Assembly: GCA_932294295.1 (NCBI GenBank)
Contig: OW028573.1
Coordinates: 54,625,829 to 54,689,828 of the forward strand
Length of the DNA: 64,000 bases
Direction: 5' to 3'
DNA from: Alitta virens
Lineage: Eukaryota; Annelida; Polychaeta; Phyllodocida; Nereididae
This document shows, piece by piece, positions 1 to 9,190 of the stretch (its first letter is position 1; each line of letters starts with the position of its first letter). Made by a program: the position numbers and the translations under genes. The notes beneath the pieces are model-generated. The model searched no databases. It was given only the letters and a program-made list of their open reading frames with translations, and had not been told where the DNA came from.

Positions 1-254
1 TCAATATAAAGTATCAAGAATCATGTCTTATTTTGAATATCTGCTTATGTGAAAATATCATGACAGAGTGGCATAAATAAGCAATGACAATGCACAGAAC
101 TATGCAGTGACCTTCAAGACCTCACCTGCATGCAAACATTGCTAGTTAAATAATTTTCCAGTAGGCGGCTTTAGTTCTCCGTTTGGCCGGCAGGGAAACG
201 TGTATGAAACATAGGCTGCTGCAGCAGCATACCCTCGGCAAATAAAAACGTAAT

Positions 255-456
255 TGTTATGTTATGTTATGTAAGTTATCCACTTGGTGCATTGTTCAAT
301 TCCCACTTGAGGTGGCTGTAGCCTCGTTCTGAAAAAACTCATGGCTGTTACAGTAGCATGGCTGTGTCATTTCTTCTCCTAGTCTAGAAATTGGATCAGA
401 CTAGAGACTCTGATTAACAACAGCTCTGGAGTGTTTCAAACACGAGAGATACATCA
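255..456 (+). repeat. 5' LTR, shortened
   Basis: This 202-bp stretch starts TGTTATGTTATG and ends just before the primer-binding site. It aligns with only the last ~170 bp of the 3' LTR, sharing AAGTTATCCACT, GACTAGAGACT, TTAACAACAGC and AAACACGAGAGA. About 460 bp present in the 3' LTR is absent. The left end lies at a TGTTATG repeat, which also begins the 3' LTR, so a deletion between short repeats is the likely cause (inference). Confidence 0.75.
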
Positions 457-472
457 TGGTGTCAGAAGTTGT
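457..472 (+). other. tRNA primer-binding site of the retrotransposon
   Basis: TGGTGTCAGAAGTTG directly follows the 5' LTR end. This is the usual place and form (TGGTGTCAGAAGT) of the minus-strand primer site in many Ty3/Gypsy elements. The tRNA identity was not tested. Confidence 0.65.
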
Positions 473-679
473 TTTTGTGTCCTGGACTCTCATGGATCTA
501 CCACTCTGAGACGTTTTTGTGTGGACTGAGCCCGACCAGGTGGAATAATCTCCAGACGACATGTGCTGACATTCATCCTGGTCGGATACTGGTTTATTTA
601 CCACGTCAGTGTTCCTGCTACACTGTTTGTACCTGTGTTTATTGCTTTTCGCTTGCTCGCCCTGTTTCTGTGCATCATT

Positions 680-1470
680 ATGGCTGCTGCAATGCCAAAT
701 CTCGCTGGATTACCTACCCCAACAATGGACTGGTCTGCTGCTGATCTGTCAGGTACCTTCAGAAAGTTTTGTGACCTATGCGAACTGATATTTGATGGAC
801 CTTTAGCTGCAGTTGAGGAGTCTGTGAAAGCGAAATATCTCCTTATTTGGTCAGGGGAGGACGGCAGGGAACTCAAATCAACATGGCAACATAGTAATGA
901 TGATGCTAAGAAGATATAGCCACTTATTGGTCTAAATTCGAGGAGTATGCATCTCCCAAGAGTAACTTTCGCCTTGCCCGCCTCGTCGACCAATGCACGT
1001 ATACAGACTCTCAAGCACAAATATTAGATGCAGTTATTTTTGGTGAAAATGACTCCCATGCCTAATCGCTGCTAATCAGGAAAGATGATAAATTGACAGT
1101 GGAGCAAGCAGTCAAAATTATCAGAATTGAAAAAGCAACCCGGAAACAGGTTGAGTGTATGACAGATTCTAAAGAAGTTCACGCTGTATGCGTTAAAGGG
1201 AAGAAATCGCAATACTCTGCAAATGCTGCATCTCAGAAACAAAAGCAGCAGACTCCACGAACAGCCAAATGTGGAAATTGTGGTACATTTCATTCAACCA
1301 AGAAAGACGCCTGTCCCGCTATTGCTACAGCTTGTGATGAATGTGGTAAACCAAACCACTGGTGCCCTGTATGTAACGCTAAAAAGTCAAATATGCGACT
1401 GGAAAAGCACCTAGCAACGCCAAGTGCACCAATAAACATACGAGACACAAGTCTAAGAAAATCCATTCAC
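680..1470 (+). pseudogene. gag: gag remnant with two zinc knuckles
   Basis: The likely gag start is the ATG at 680. The capsid-like part runs to an in-frame TAG at 917-919, and similarity continues in another frame with a further stop near 1062. From about 1268 to 1377 two cysteine/histidine clusters follow each other. They look like nucleic-acid-binding zinc knuckles, although the second ends CPVC, so the spacing is not perfectly canonical. The frame breaks mean no full Gag can be made. Confidence 0.82.
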
Positions 1471-1472
1471 TA

Positions 1473-1895
1473 ATGGCTGATGATTCGGAAGATGAAAATC
1501 TGTATTTTGAATCGCTGCAAATTCACTCAATGGAATATTGCCAGTCAAATGACAGTGAGATAATCACTTTACTTAAACTGCAGTCACGACAGAGAATGCG
1601 AAGAATACCGTGCAAACTTGATACTGGGGCCCAAGGCAATGCCATCCCACTGGAAGTGTATAAACGGCAGCACCTAAAAAGCAGGTGTGATGAATTCGGA
1701 ATACCTGTGGATCTTCCAAAGGCGACAACCCGCATAACTGCATACGGGGATATGGAAGTGGTCACTTATGGCACCTGTTCTCTGAGGATACATACAAAAG
1801 ACAAGGATTCAACTGAAATTTTTCATGTGGTGAAGGCCTCCAGCCCTGTCATCATTGGGTATCCAACATGTAGTAACTGTTCACTGCGCCCTTGA
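1473..1895 (+). pseudogene. pol: Retroelement aspartic protease remnant
   Basis: A 140-codon open stretch carries DTGAQGNAIP near residue 50, the catalytic Asp-Thr-Gly of a retropepsin, and VIIGYPTC near residue 130, which corresponds to the hydrophobic-hydrophobic-Gly motif before the flap/C-terminal strand. The frame closes at 1895 where pol should continue, so it is cut off from the RT part by frameshift. Confidence 0.85.
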
Positions 1896-3190
1896 TAAGA
1901 AACCATTATTAACATGTGACAATGCTGAGACTGGAGAACTCAAAAATGATCAAGCTAAGGACATTCTCTTTAAAATTTTTGCTTTGGATGTTTCCAAGGA
2001 GAATACCAAATTTCGCTTGACCCTACTGTACCCCCAGTTGTTCATCCTCCCAGGAGAATTCCTGAGGCATTACGTGAGACTTTGAAAACTGAGTTAGATT
2101 AACTTGAACAGTCGGGCATTATTGCCACTGTTGATGTTCCTACGGATTGGTTTAATTAAATTGTGTGTGCAACAAAACCTCGTGGTGGATTACGCCTGTG
2201 CAACAAAACCTCGTGGTGGATTATGTCTGTGTCTGGACCCAAGAGATCATGCTATTAAGCGTCCTCACCATGTTACTCCTACTCTTGATGACATATTTCC
2301 AAAGCGGATGCTCGCAGTAGGTACTGGAACATACAATTTAATGAGCAGAGTAATTTCTACACTACGTTCAATACTCCCTTCGGTGGCTACCGATTATTGA
2401 GATAACCATTTGGTCTAGTGTGTGCCCAAGACGTATTCCAGAAAAAGGTTAATGAGACATTTGGCAACCTCCCTGGCTTTACTGGTAAAGCTGAAGACAT
2501 AGTCATTGTTGGCTATAAAGAAGATGGATCTGACCACGATCGTAATTTAGAAGCTGTGAAACAGGTCTAAAGTTCAATCCAGACAAAATGATTGAGAAAT
2601 GCACCAACCTCAGGTGGTCTAAGGGCAGACCCTTCAAAGATCGCAGCGATCCAAGCAATGGAACAACCAGTAGATCTCAAACAACTGCAGTCTTTCCTAG
2701 AGATGGCTAACTGGGGACCAGAACATTCAAAAGCATTTGAGGAACTGAAGCAGGTGATTTCATTGCCAATCGTTCTCAAATACTATGACAGCAGGAAACC
2801 GCTAACCATTCAAGTCGATGCATCTATACGCAGATTAGGCGCTGCACTTCTGCAACCCGATGGTTTTTTCGATTGCATTTGCGAGCAAGTCTCTCACGGA
2901 AACGGAACAAAGGTACTCCAACATCGAGCGGGAATTGCTCGGTATAGTTTTTTGGGTTGAAACGTATCCATTACTATGCCTACGGAAGACATGTTGTTGA
3001 AACTGATCACAAGCCTCTTGTATCCATTCATAACAAGACTTTAGCTGGTGCACCCCCTCGACTGGCCCGTATGTTACTGCACATACAAAAGTATGATATT
3101 GAAAAAAAAATACGTGCCCGGGAAGGAGATAAGTCTTGCTGATGCGTATCACCATGCTACGGTGAAACTATTAAAGGACTCAACATTTCT
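1896..3190 (+). pseudogene. pol: Reverse transcriptase and RNase H remnant
   Basis: Pieces of RT appear in different frames. TKPRGGL followed by a LDPRD block is at about 2170-2250, a TPFGGYR-like stretch near 2375, and EDIVIVGY near 2500 where active RTs have a YxDD-type core. RNase H follows: IQVDAS near 2810 and VVETDHKPL near 2995-3025 match its first and later catalytic blocks. Stops at about 2398, 2567 and 3140 break it. A short direct duplication (2167-2226) repeats the CATKPRGGL codons. Confidence 0.85.
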
Positions 3191-3389
3191 ATTCATGAAA
3201 TGCACATGCACCTAAACTGTAGTGTGACTCGAATCCAAGACATCAAGGAGAAAACTTGGCTTTGATTGACCTATTTCTCATGGATGGCCAAGTACACGTT
3301 TGGAGTGTCCAACACACTTACACCCTTATTGGAACTTTTGTGATGAACTGAATTGTGCTGATGGCCTTGTGCTATAGGGTGATCGCATT

Positions 3390-4485
3390 GTTATTCCAAA
3401 GGACTTGCAGAGTGAAGCGTTGAGTCAAATTCATTATGCCCATCAAGGTGCTGAGATATGCGAGCTTCGCGCAAGGGGATCTTTTTTCTGGGGAGGAATA
3501 AACAAAGACATTGATGAGATGGTCGCACAATGTGCTGCATGCCAGAAACACAGAAATGCTAATTCCAAAGAGTAAATGATTGCAGACAATGTGCCACCTT
3601 ATGCTTGGCATACTTTAGGATCTGACTTGTTCACATGGAATCACCAGCAGTACTTATTGCTAGTTGACTATTTTAGCGAGTTTCCGAAAATTGAACAACA
3701 TTACCTCTTCATCTGTTATTTTGCAAATGAAAGGTATTTTCGATGAACAGGGAATTCCTGAGAAAATGATTAGTGATGGTGGTACACAGTATTCATCAAA
3801 GGAATTTCATTCAGTCAGTGAGAATTACGGATTTACTCACATTATGAGTTCACCTCATTATCCCAAGTCTAATGGCTTGAGTTAACGAACTGTTCAAACA
3901 ATAAAGAACATTCTGCAAAAATGCTACGAAACAGGATCGGACCTACATCTAACGATGGTTTGTTATCGTGCAAGACCACCGGATCATAATGTTGCATCAC
4001 CAAGTGAACTGTTAAACAAACGGATATTTACCATCTATTGTGAAACATAGTGAGGGTGATAATAATTATGGATTACAAGATCGTCAAGCAATCCAAACAA
4101 CTCCCTCCATTATACATTGTTATATGCAAATGATCTTATTCGAGTTATGAATCCCAAGACTAAGCTCTGGGAACCAGCTCGCGTCATCAAACAATGTGAG
4201 ACCCCACGATCATACATTGTGGAAACAGATACTGGTGCAGTATACAATAGGAACAGATCTCACATGAACAAGACTCAAGAACAATTTCAATTTGATGCTC
4301 CTCCTAGACCGCCAGATGATCTAGCAGAGACTCTCGAGACATCAAAACTGCCATCTCCAACTGCTACACCTCCAAAATCACCAGTTGTGAATGTGTCCAA
4401 AAAATTGGGTCCTAAGGCAAAGTTGGTAGAGCCTGTAAGAAGATCTGGACGTTTGACCAAGAAAAGAGACATTCTTGATCTTTAA
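3390..4485 (+). pseudogene. pol: Integrase remnant and C-terminal tail
   Basis: A His-His-Cys-Cys zinc-binding region is visible at about 3420-3560 (IHYAHQG, CAACQKH). The catalytic core follows with SDLF near 3620 and SDGGTQYSS near 3775. The third acidic residue expected after PHYPKSNG (about 3860-3885) is replaced and a stop follows at once. A 122-codon open stretch at 4117-4485 forms the tail, ending in basic and proline-rich sequence; no chromodomain is seen. Confidence 0.84.
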
Positions 4486-4888
4486 ATGATTTATCATTGA
4501 CACTGATCAAGAATTATGATTGCAGCATATATATGTAAATACATTTTTTTGATTATGTTAAACATAGTAATTTTGTATACTCTAGCATTCTTGTGTAGTT
4601 TAGATTTGCATCTTGTAATCACTTAGAAATGTATGGCTCAGTTATCTAGTCATGTAACTTTTGTGTTCTTAGAAGTCACTTTCACATTAGAATCATAAGT
4701 ATAAAGTTGTATTAGTATACTTTTATTTAGGAACAAGTTCTAAAAGTTCATGTTAAAATAACTTGACAGTACATGTAATTGTCCATCATTAAATTTTTGA
4801 GATCTGATGGTTAAGTTGAGATCATATCTTGAGATTTGATTTACAGTCTTAACACCTATTATAACTTATTGAGACAAAAGGTAACTTC

Positions 4889-4901
4889 AAAAGGAACGGG
4901 A
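4889..4901 (+). other. Polypurine tract of the retrotransposon
   Basis: AAAAGGAACGGGA sits immediately before the TGTTATG start of the 3' LTR, the expected site for plus-strand priming. Confidence 0.7.
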
Positions 4902-5530
4902 TGTTATGTTACAATTTCTGCCGAAAGGCAGCGCTTGTCCGGTGCGTAGCACCGGTCTTTCTGAGAACTCACGCAAAGCATCAAGGGATAAAGTAAAAAA
5001 TGGATCGGTGAATAAGCGTCGCAACACCGTTACAACGCTTGTTTAGTGCCATTTACTTCGTTAGAACGCTTGTTCAGTGCTTTTTACGAAAATAGTACCT
5101 TCTGCAGTGGGTGGAATTCCACGGTAAAGTTGTTCAATTTCATGACATTAGTAGAGTTAAAGTCAAAAGAAATTGTCTGAACTAATTTTACAGTGAGCGG
5201 CTTCTTGGAAGAAAGAAATAAGGCGTAGTAATCGCACGACTTTGTATGCAGACGACGCGCGGAAGCATTTCCCTCCCCGATTCTGGGGGAGCGGCAAATC
5301 GGTTATGAGAAAGGCCGTTGCTTTGCACCGGATCGTAGCGCCACCTTACGGAAGAAAACGGTTATGTTATGTATAAGTTATCCACTAGGTGTCTTATTGT
5401 AGTTCATAGATTCCAACTTGAGGTGTTGGCTGTCTGTAGCCGCGTTCTGAATAGAAGTTGGACATTGTTGGATAAGACTAGAGACTGTAATTAACAACAG
5501 CACTGGTTTCAAACACGAGAGATTACATCA
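4902..5530 (+). repeat. 3' LTR
   Basis: This 629-bp LTR starts TGTTATGTTAC after the polypurine tract and ends GATTACATCA, matching the 5' LTR end. It contains a small perfect hairpin (CCGGTGC GTA GCACCGG near 4940) and a partly repeated ACGCTTGTT...AGTGC segment at about 5035-5085. No target-site duplication is evident outside the LTRs. Confidence 0.78.
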
Positions 5531-6449
5531 ACACTGTGAATTGTGGTAGGTTCCGTTTATGGCGTTGCAACTCTTGTCTGGCGTTTTGCGTGGCCTTATT
5601 GTAGACTTCTGATTGGCTTAGAGGCCGTGAAATGAATTTTTTGTTATTGGCGATGACGGTTGACGATCATTCTTGTCTTAATACTTGTCGAATAAAAAAG
5701 ATAACCGTAACCCATCGCGATCTAAAATTCAGGTAGGAAATTCGTAGTGCGTTGAAACCTTTTTACTATAGGCCTATAGGACCTACTGAGCACCCACCGC
5801 ATAGATTAGGTCTGGACCAGAGAGGTCGGACCCTGTCTTTCCTGGACCTAATTTCCTAAAGTCGCCAAGATTTCAGCAGTTCAAAAGTTTAGTGTTTTTG
5901 CTAAACAAGTAGGTTATATTTTCATGTCAACAGCAGACAGCCATGCCATGTCGTATTTTGCACTCACGATCATCTACGCGTTGCAACGGCCATGACATGC
6001 CCATGTTTTACCTTGTAGATTGAGGTCAAGGGAGCAGTTATTTATTGATAAAATTATGGGAGTATCTGAAAATCTTGGCGGGAAGCTTTTAACTTTAGTT
6101 GTGCTCCTTAGAAACCCAATATCTACATGCTAATAAATGTATGTAGTTTCATTAAATCTATGCTCCCGTGATCGGCGGCCATTTTGCAACTTTCTCTCGC
6201 TTCGGTAATGCCGACGACGTTTGTGCAGTAAATATTGGCGCTATATATACAGCTGAAAGTGGGCTTAAAATGTAGAGGTATACTCCCCTTAGCAGCTTAA
6301 GCTATAGAAACCGGACATTTTAATAGCCCCACTGCTCCAATAGAGGAGTCTGCCCAGTATGTAATTTTAATCTTGTTGGAAAGAAATACATTTTATGATA
6401 GTCTGTGGAGGATATTACGGAAGCCATTTAAGGACATGAGAAAAACAAA
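5531..6449. other. Intergenic, no gene seen
   Basis: Unique-looking AT-rich DNA without a convincing coding frame. It carries one of the TAGGCCTA palindromes (5769). Confidence 0.6.
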
Positions 6450-6677
6450 TTTAAATTGTATAAACGATGTAGTAAATTGTATATACGAAGTACTAAATCG
6501 TATATACTAAATCGTATATACGAAATACTAAATCGTATATACGAAATACTAAATCGTATATACGAAGTATTAAATCGTATATACGAAGTATTAAATCGTA
6601 TATACGAAATACTAAATCGTATATACGAAATACTAAATCGTATATACGGAATACTAAATTGTATATACGAAATACTA
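6450..6677. repeat. 21-bp minisatellite with an internal palindrome
   Basis: About eleven units, mostly TAAATCGTATATACGAAATAC, with A/G and C/T variants and one unit shortened by 7 bp. Each unit contains the 10-bp palindrome CGTATATACG. Because 21 is a multiple of three and the unit has no stop in one frame on each strand, the array leaves long open frames on both strands. These are a by-product of the repeat, not genes. Confidence 0.95.
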
Positions 6678-6689
6678 AACTGGCCATTT

Positions 6690-7350
6690 CTTAGTTAATA
6701 TTTGGTCCAACAACAGGTCAACATAGCGTAGGCCTATATCCACTCCACCAGGGGTAAATGGGGAGCTGGCAATGGACAGAGGTGGCACTTGTGGCTGCTG
6801 CTAGCCCACTGCAGGTAATTATGTGCAAATGGTTTGTATATTCACTCCGGAGTTGAGAAAGACTCATACTTGTACATGTCTCCGAGGGTTCAATGTAGTT
6901 GTTCAGTTAAGTGAGAGGTTGCCATAGGTGCCACGATTGAGTGAACACCACACCTACTTTTACTTCTATAGGCCAATAAGCGAAAGAGTGTCACCATTGC
7001 GGTTACTAAAACATATCATAGAAGAATATTTGCTACATTTGATGTTTCTATTGCAAATACATGTCAATTATTTTAACCCCAAAAAAATACATTATGTCAC
7101 TAAATATATTTTATTTGAGAGTGTGATGATGTTTTGCAACCAAAACACTATAGTTCCTAAAATTGACCAGTCTTTAAAAATGGTCAAAGGTTTTCAGCAT
7201 ATGATCTATATATATAGGTGTCACGAGCTAGGTTTGTCTTTCTCCGTTCTACATCAAATAAGCAAAGGCCAGCAACCAATGCGCAATACAACAAATGCAT
7301 CGAAAAATATTTAGAGAATAAATCATATTAGATCTATCTGCACCAATTCA
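6690..7350. other. Intergenic, no gene seen
   Basis: AT-rich DNA. An open frame at 6928-7314 (+) has no recognisable domain and starts on a non-ATG codon, so I do not call it a gene. Confidence 0.5.
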
Positions 7351-7356
7351 TTTATT
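7351..7356 (-). terminator. Possible distal poly(A) signal of the bHLH gene
   Basis: TTTATT on the + strand is AATAAA on the minus strand, about 330 nt after the bHLH stop codon. Confidence 0.4.
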
Positions 7357-7632
7357 CTAATTCTGTTGGGTTCAAAATATTGTCTATCCTATTAAAAATG
7401 GGATTTTTCCAAACGCTGCTGCTGTCAGAAGCTGATCTATATATATGATTTTTTCAATGAACAATCTTCTTTGTATGCATTAAAAATTACACCGCGATCC
7501 AACAGCTGTGACTGCAATATGTACCTAATTAGTAACTACCGGGATTTGTGTGCATAGGCCCAAAATAGGCCTAATACTGAGCATTGCAATAATGAAAAAA
7601 TAAAATAAGATTTACTTTTTGATGAATCAACG

Positions 7633-7638
7633 TTTAAT
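7633..7638 (-). terminator. Possible proximal poly(A) signal of the bHLH gene
   Basis: TTTAAT on the + strand is ATTAAA (the commonest variant signal) on the minus strand, about 50 nt after the stop codon. Confidence 0.4.
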
Positions 7639-7688
7639 CATCTAAAATATAGCACCACCAGAAATGTTTGTGTACTAATAGGCCTACA

Positions 7689-8519
7689 TCACAACACATC
7701 AGTAAAATCAGCAGAAGAGTCCAAAAGAACATCAGTGAGGTCTGCCTCAGCAACTGCCTGAGCAATGATGTCATCATTCAATGTGAGGTTGTGGGAGTTC
7801 CCTTCTTGTTCCCTATCATCCGCCATGGAACTGTCCATAGAGTTCTCTAATCCTGCTATAACTTCTTCAGCGTCAAATGTTGGCAAGCCTGCTTCCCCAA
7901 ATACCTGATCCAAATCAATGTCTAAATTTAGTGACGCTGGAGAAGGCAGAAATCCTGTGCTGTCATCATACAGTGACGTTTCTTCAGTGACGTAAGACGT
8001 AAATTGTGACGTCGTTATCGCAGGCTGCGACGTTGCTTTGTTTTTGGCGAATGGGTCATCTTCACTTTCTGAACACGAAGAACTGTGTTCAGAGGGCATG
8101 CAAGCCATCAGATGAGCAAAATTAGTGCCATCTAAACTTGCTTCGTCTGTTGAGAGAAAATCATTGAACCAGAATGACTGCTCGGGAACTTTTTGTGGCA
8201 GAGCAGACGACGCCATGCCCAGGACGCCGGACAGGTGACGTATGTAATCAACAGCTTCTCTCATAATTCGTTCCTTTGCCACGCGCTTTTTGGCGCTCTT
8301 TAAATGAGGTAGACGAGATTTAAGAGCGTCATAAGCATCATTGAATCGCTGCATGCGTCTTCTTTCTCTTGCATTGCGTTTGTTGACTGAATCTGATGTC
8401 CTCAGTGAGTGTGGGACGTAACGTCTTTTCTTGCGTCCGCCGTCCTGGCCTGACTGAGCTTCATTCTCTGTAGTTTCCATCTCTTGGTACAATGACTGGT
8501 CAAATTCTTCGAAGAACAT
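7689..8519 (-). CDS. Intronless bHLH transcription factor, family uncertain
   Basis: A 276-residue nuclear DNA-binding protein. Residues about 46-98 are a basic helix-loop-helix domain. The basic part holds NKRNARERRRMQRFN with the E-box-contacting Glu at 52, then helix 1, a short lysine-rich loop and helix 2 ending DYIRHLSGVL. The basic region and helix 1 look like Atonal/Ptf1-type class A factors. Helix 2 (AKERIMREAV) departs from the usual SK-E-TLR pattern, so I give no orthologue. The tail is serine-rich and strongly acidic, ending in two ADxTDVL copies, and may be an activation domain (inference). I chose the ATG at 8519 because the longer open frame to 8597 begins on TTG and would start upstream of the TATA-predicted transcription start. 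Confidence 0.9.
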   Translation of the reverse strand: MFFEEFDQSLYQEMETTENEAQSGQDGGRKKRRYVPHSLRTSDSVNKRNARERRRMQRFNDAYDALKSRLPHLKSAKKRVAKERIMREAVDYIRHLSGVLGMASSALPQKVPEQSFWFNDFLSTDEASLDGTNFAHLMACMPSEHSSSCSESEDDPFAKNKATSQPAITTSQFTSYVTEETSLYDDSTGFLPSPASLNLDIDLDQVFGEAGLPTFDAEEVIAGLENSMDSSMADDREQEGNSHNLTLNDDIIAQAVAEADLTDVLLDSSADFTDVL

Positions 8520-8607
8520 TTTTAAATATTTTAACTTTGAAGCAAATGTACTGATGTGTCGCTTGTATGAAGCAAAAAGGTACTGACGTTGGAACAAAAT
8601 TCCATGT

Positions 8608-8615
8608 CTTATATA
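8608..8615 (-). promoter_or_regulatory. TATA box of the bHLH gene
   Basis: On the minus strand the sequence reads TATATAAG. Transcription would be expected about 30 nt downstream, near 8584, leaving a leader of about 65 nt before the ATG at 8519. Confidence 0.6.
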
Positions 8616-8619
8616 TGAG

Positions 8620-9084
8620 GGGTCACACTTGCTTCATTGCAATGAATAGCTTATCAAGAACTTGTGATCGTGCTTAGACAAATAATCTAATCAAGGTAAT
8701 GACGATTGATGTATTGTGACTTTGTTCCAAGAAACTTGAGAATCAAATTCGTTGGGCACAAGCCAGTGACGACTTGATTACAGAAGAGCGTGGTATATCA
8801 GTTGGGGGTGCAGACAGCTAGGGCACAGCTACCACGGCTTGTCTGGGAGCTATATGGGTGTCTGGACTGATGAATTAAATCCTCACAGAGCACAATCTCA
8901 TGCCCTCAGATTGGGCCACGAGTGGGTCTGAAAGAAGCAGGTACGTGTGTGATGGTCGCGTGGCAATGAATAGATTTATAATTGTTATTAGGAGAATACA
9001 ATTGTTTGAGTACATAGAAGATTGTCCTCACCACAGACCACATTGTTTCTGGGTTAACTTCAATGGTCAAAATGGTCAGAATCT
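8620..9084. other. Upstream flank of the bHLH gene
   Basis: Non-coding DNA upstream of the bHLH promoter. No other gene or clear element was recognised. Confidence 0.5.
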
Positions 9085-9190
9085 TTCTTATCTTATCTTA
9101 TCTTATCTTATCTTATCTTATCTTATCTTATCTTATCTTATCTCATCTCAACTCATCTCATCTCATCTCATGTTATCTTATCTTATCTTA
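9085..9190. repeat. TCTTA pentanucleotide microsatellite
   Basis: About twenty 5-bp units, mostly TCTTA, with a central block changed to TCTCA/TCATC-type units. Confidence 0.95.

Larger units (their letters stand above)
255..5530 (+). mobile_element. Decayed Ty3/Gypsy LTR retrotransposon (Mag-like)
   Basis: A complete but broken element. In order it shows a short 5' LTR, a primer-binding site, gag with two zinc knuckles, an aspartic protease, reverse transcriptase/RNase H, integrase, a C-terminal tail, a polypurine tract and a 3' LTR. The order protease-RT-RNase H-integrase places it in Ty3/Gypsy. The spacing of the paired zinc knuckles and the protease motif DTGAQ resemble the Mag lineage (family knowledge; no tree was built). 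The reading frame is broken by several stops and frameshifts, and the two LTRs differ at many sites, so the copy is old and cannot move by itself. Confidence 0.93.

Noticed and set aside
6456..6698. Long open frames on both strands over the 21-bp array, or a CRISPR-like array
   Set aside because: The frames follow from a stop-free 21-bp unit. There are no unique spacers between repeats and the DNA is animal, so it is neither a gene nor CRISPR.
8520..8597. N-terminal extension of the bHLH protein
   Set aside because: The extension starts on TTG and lies around or upstream of the TATA-predicted transcription start.
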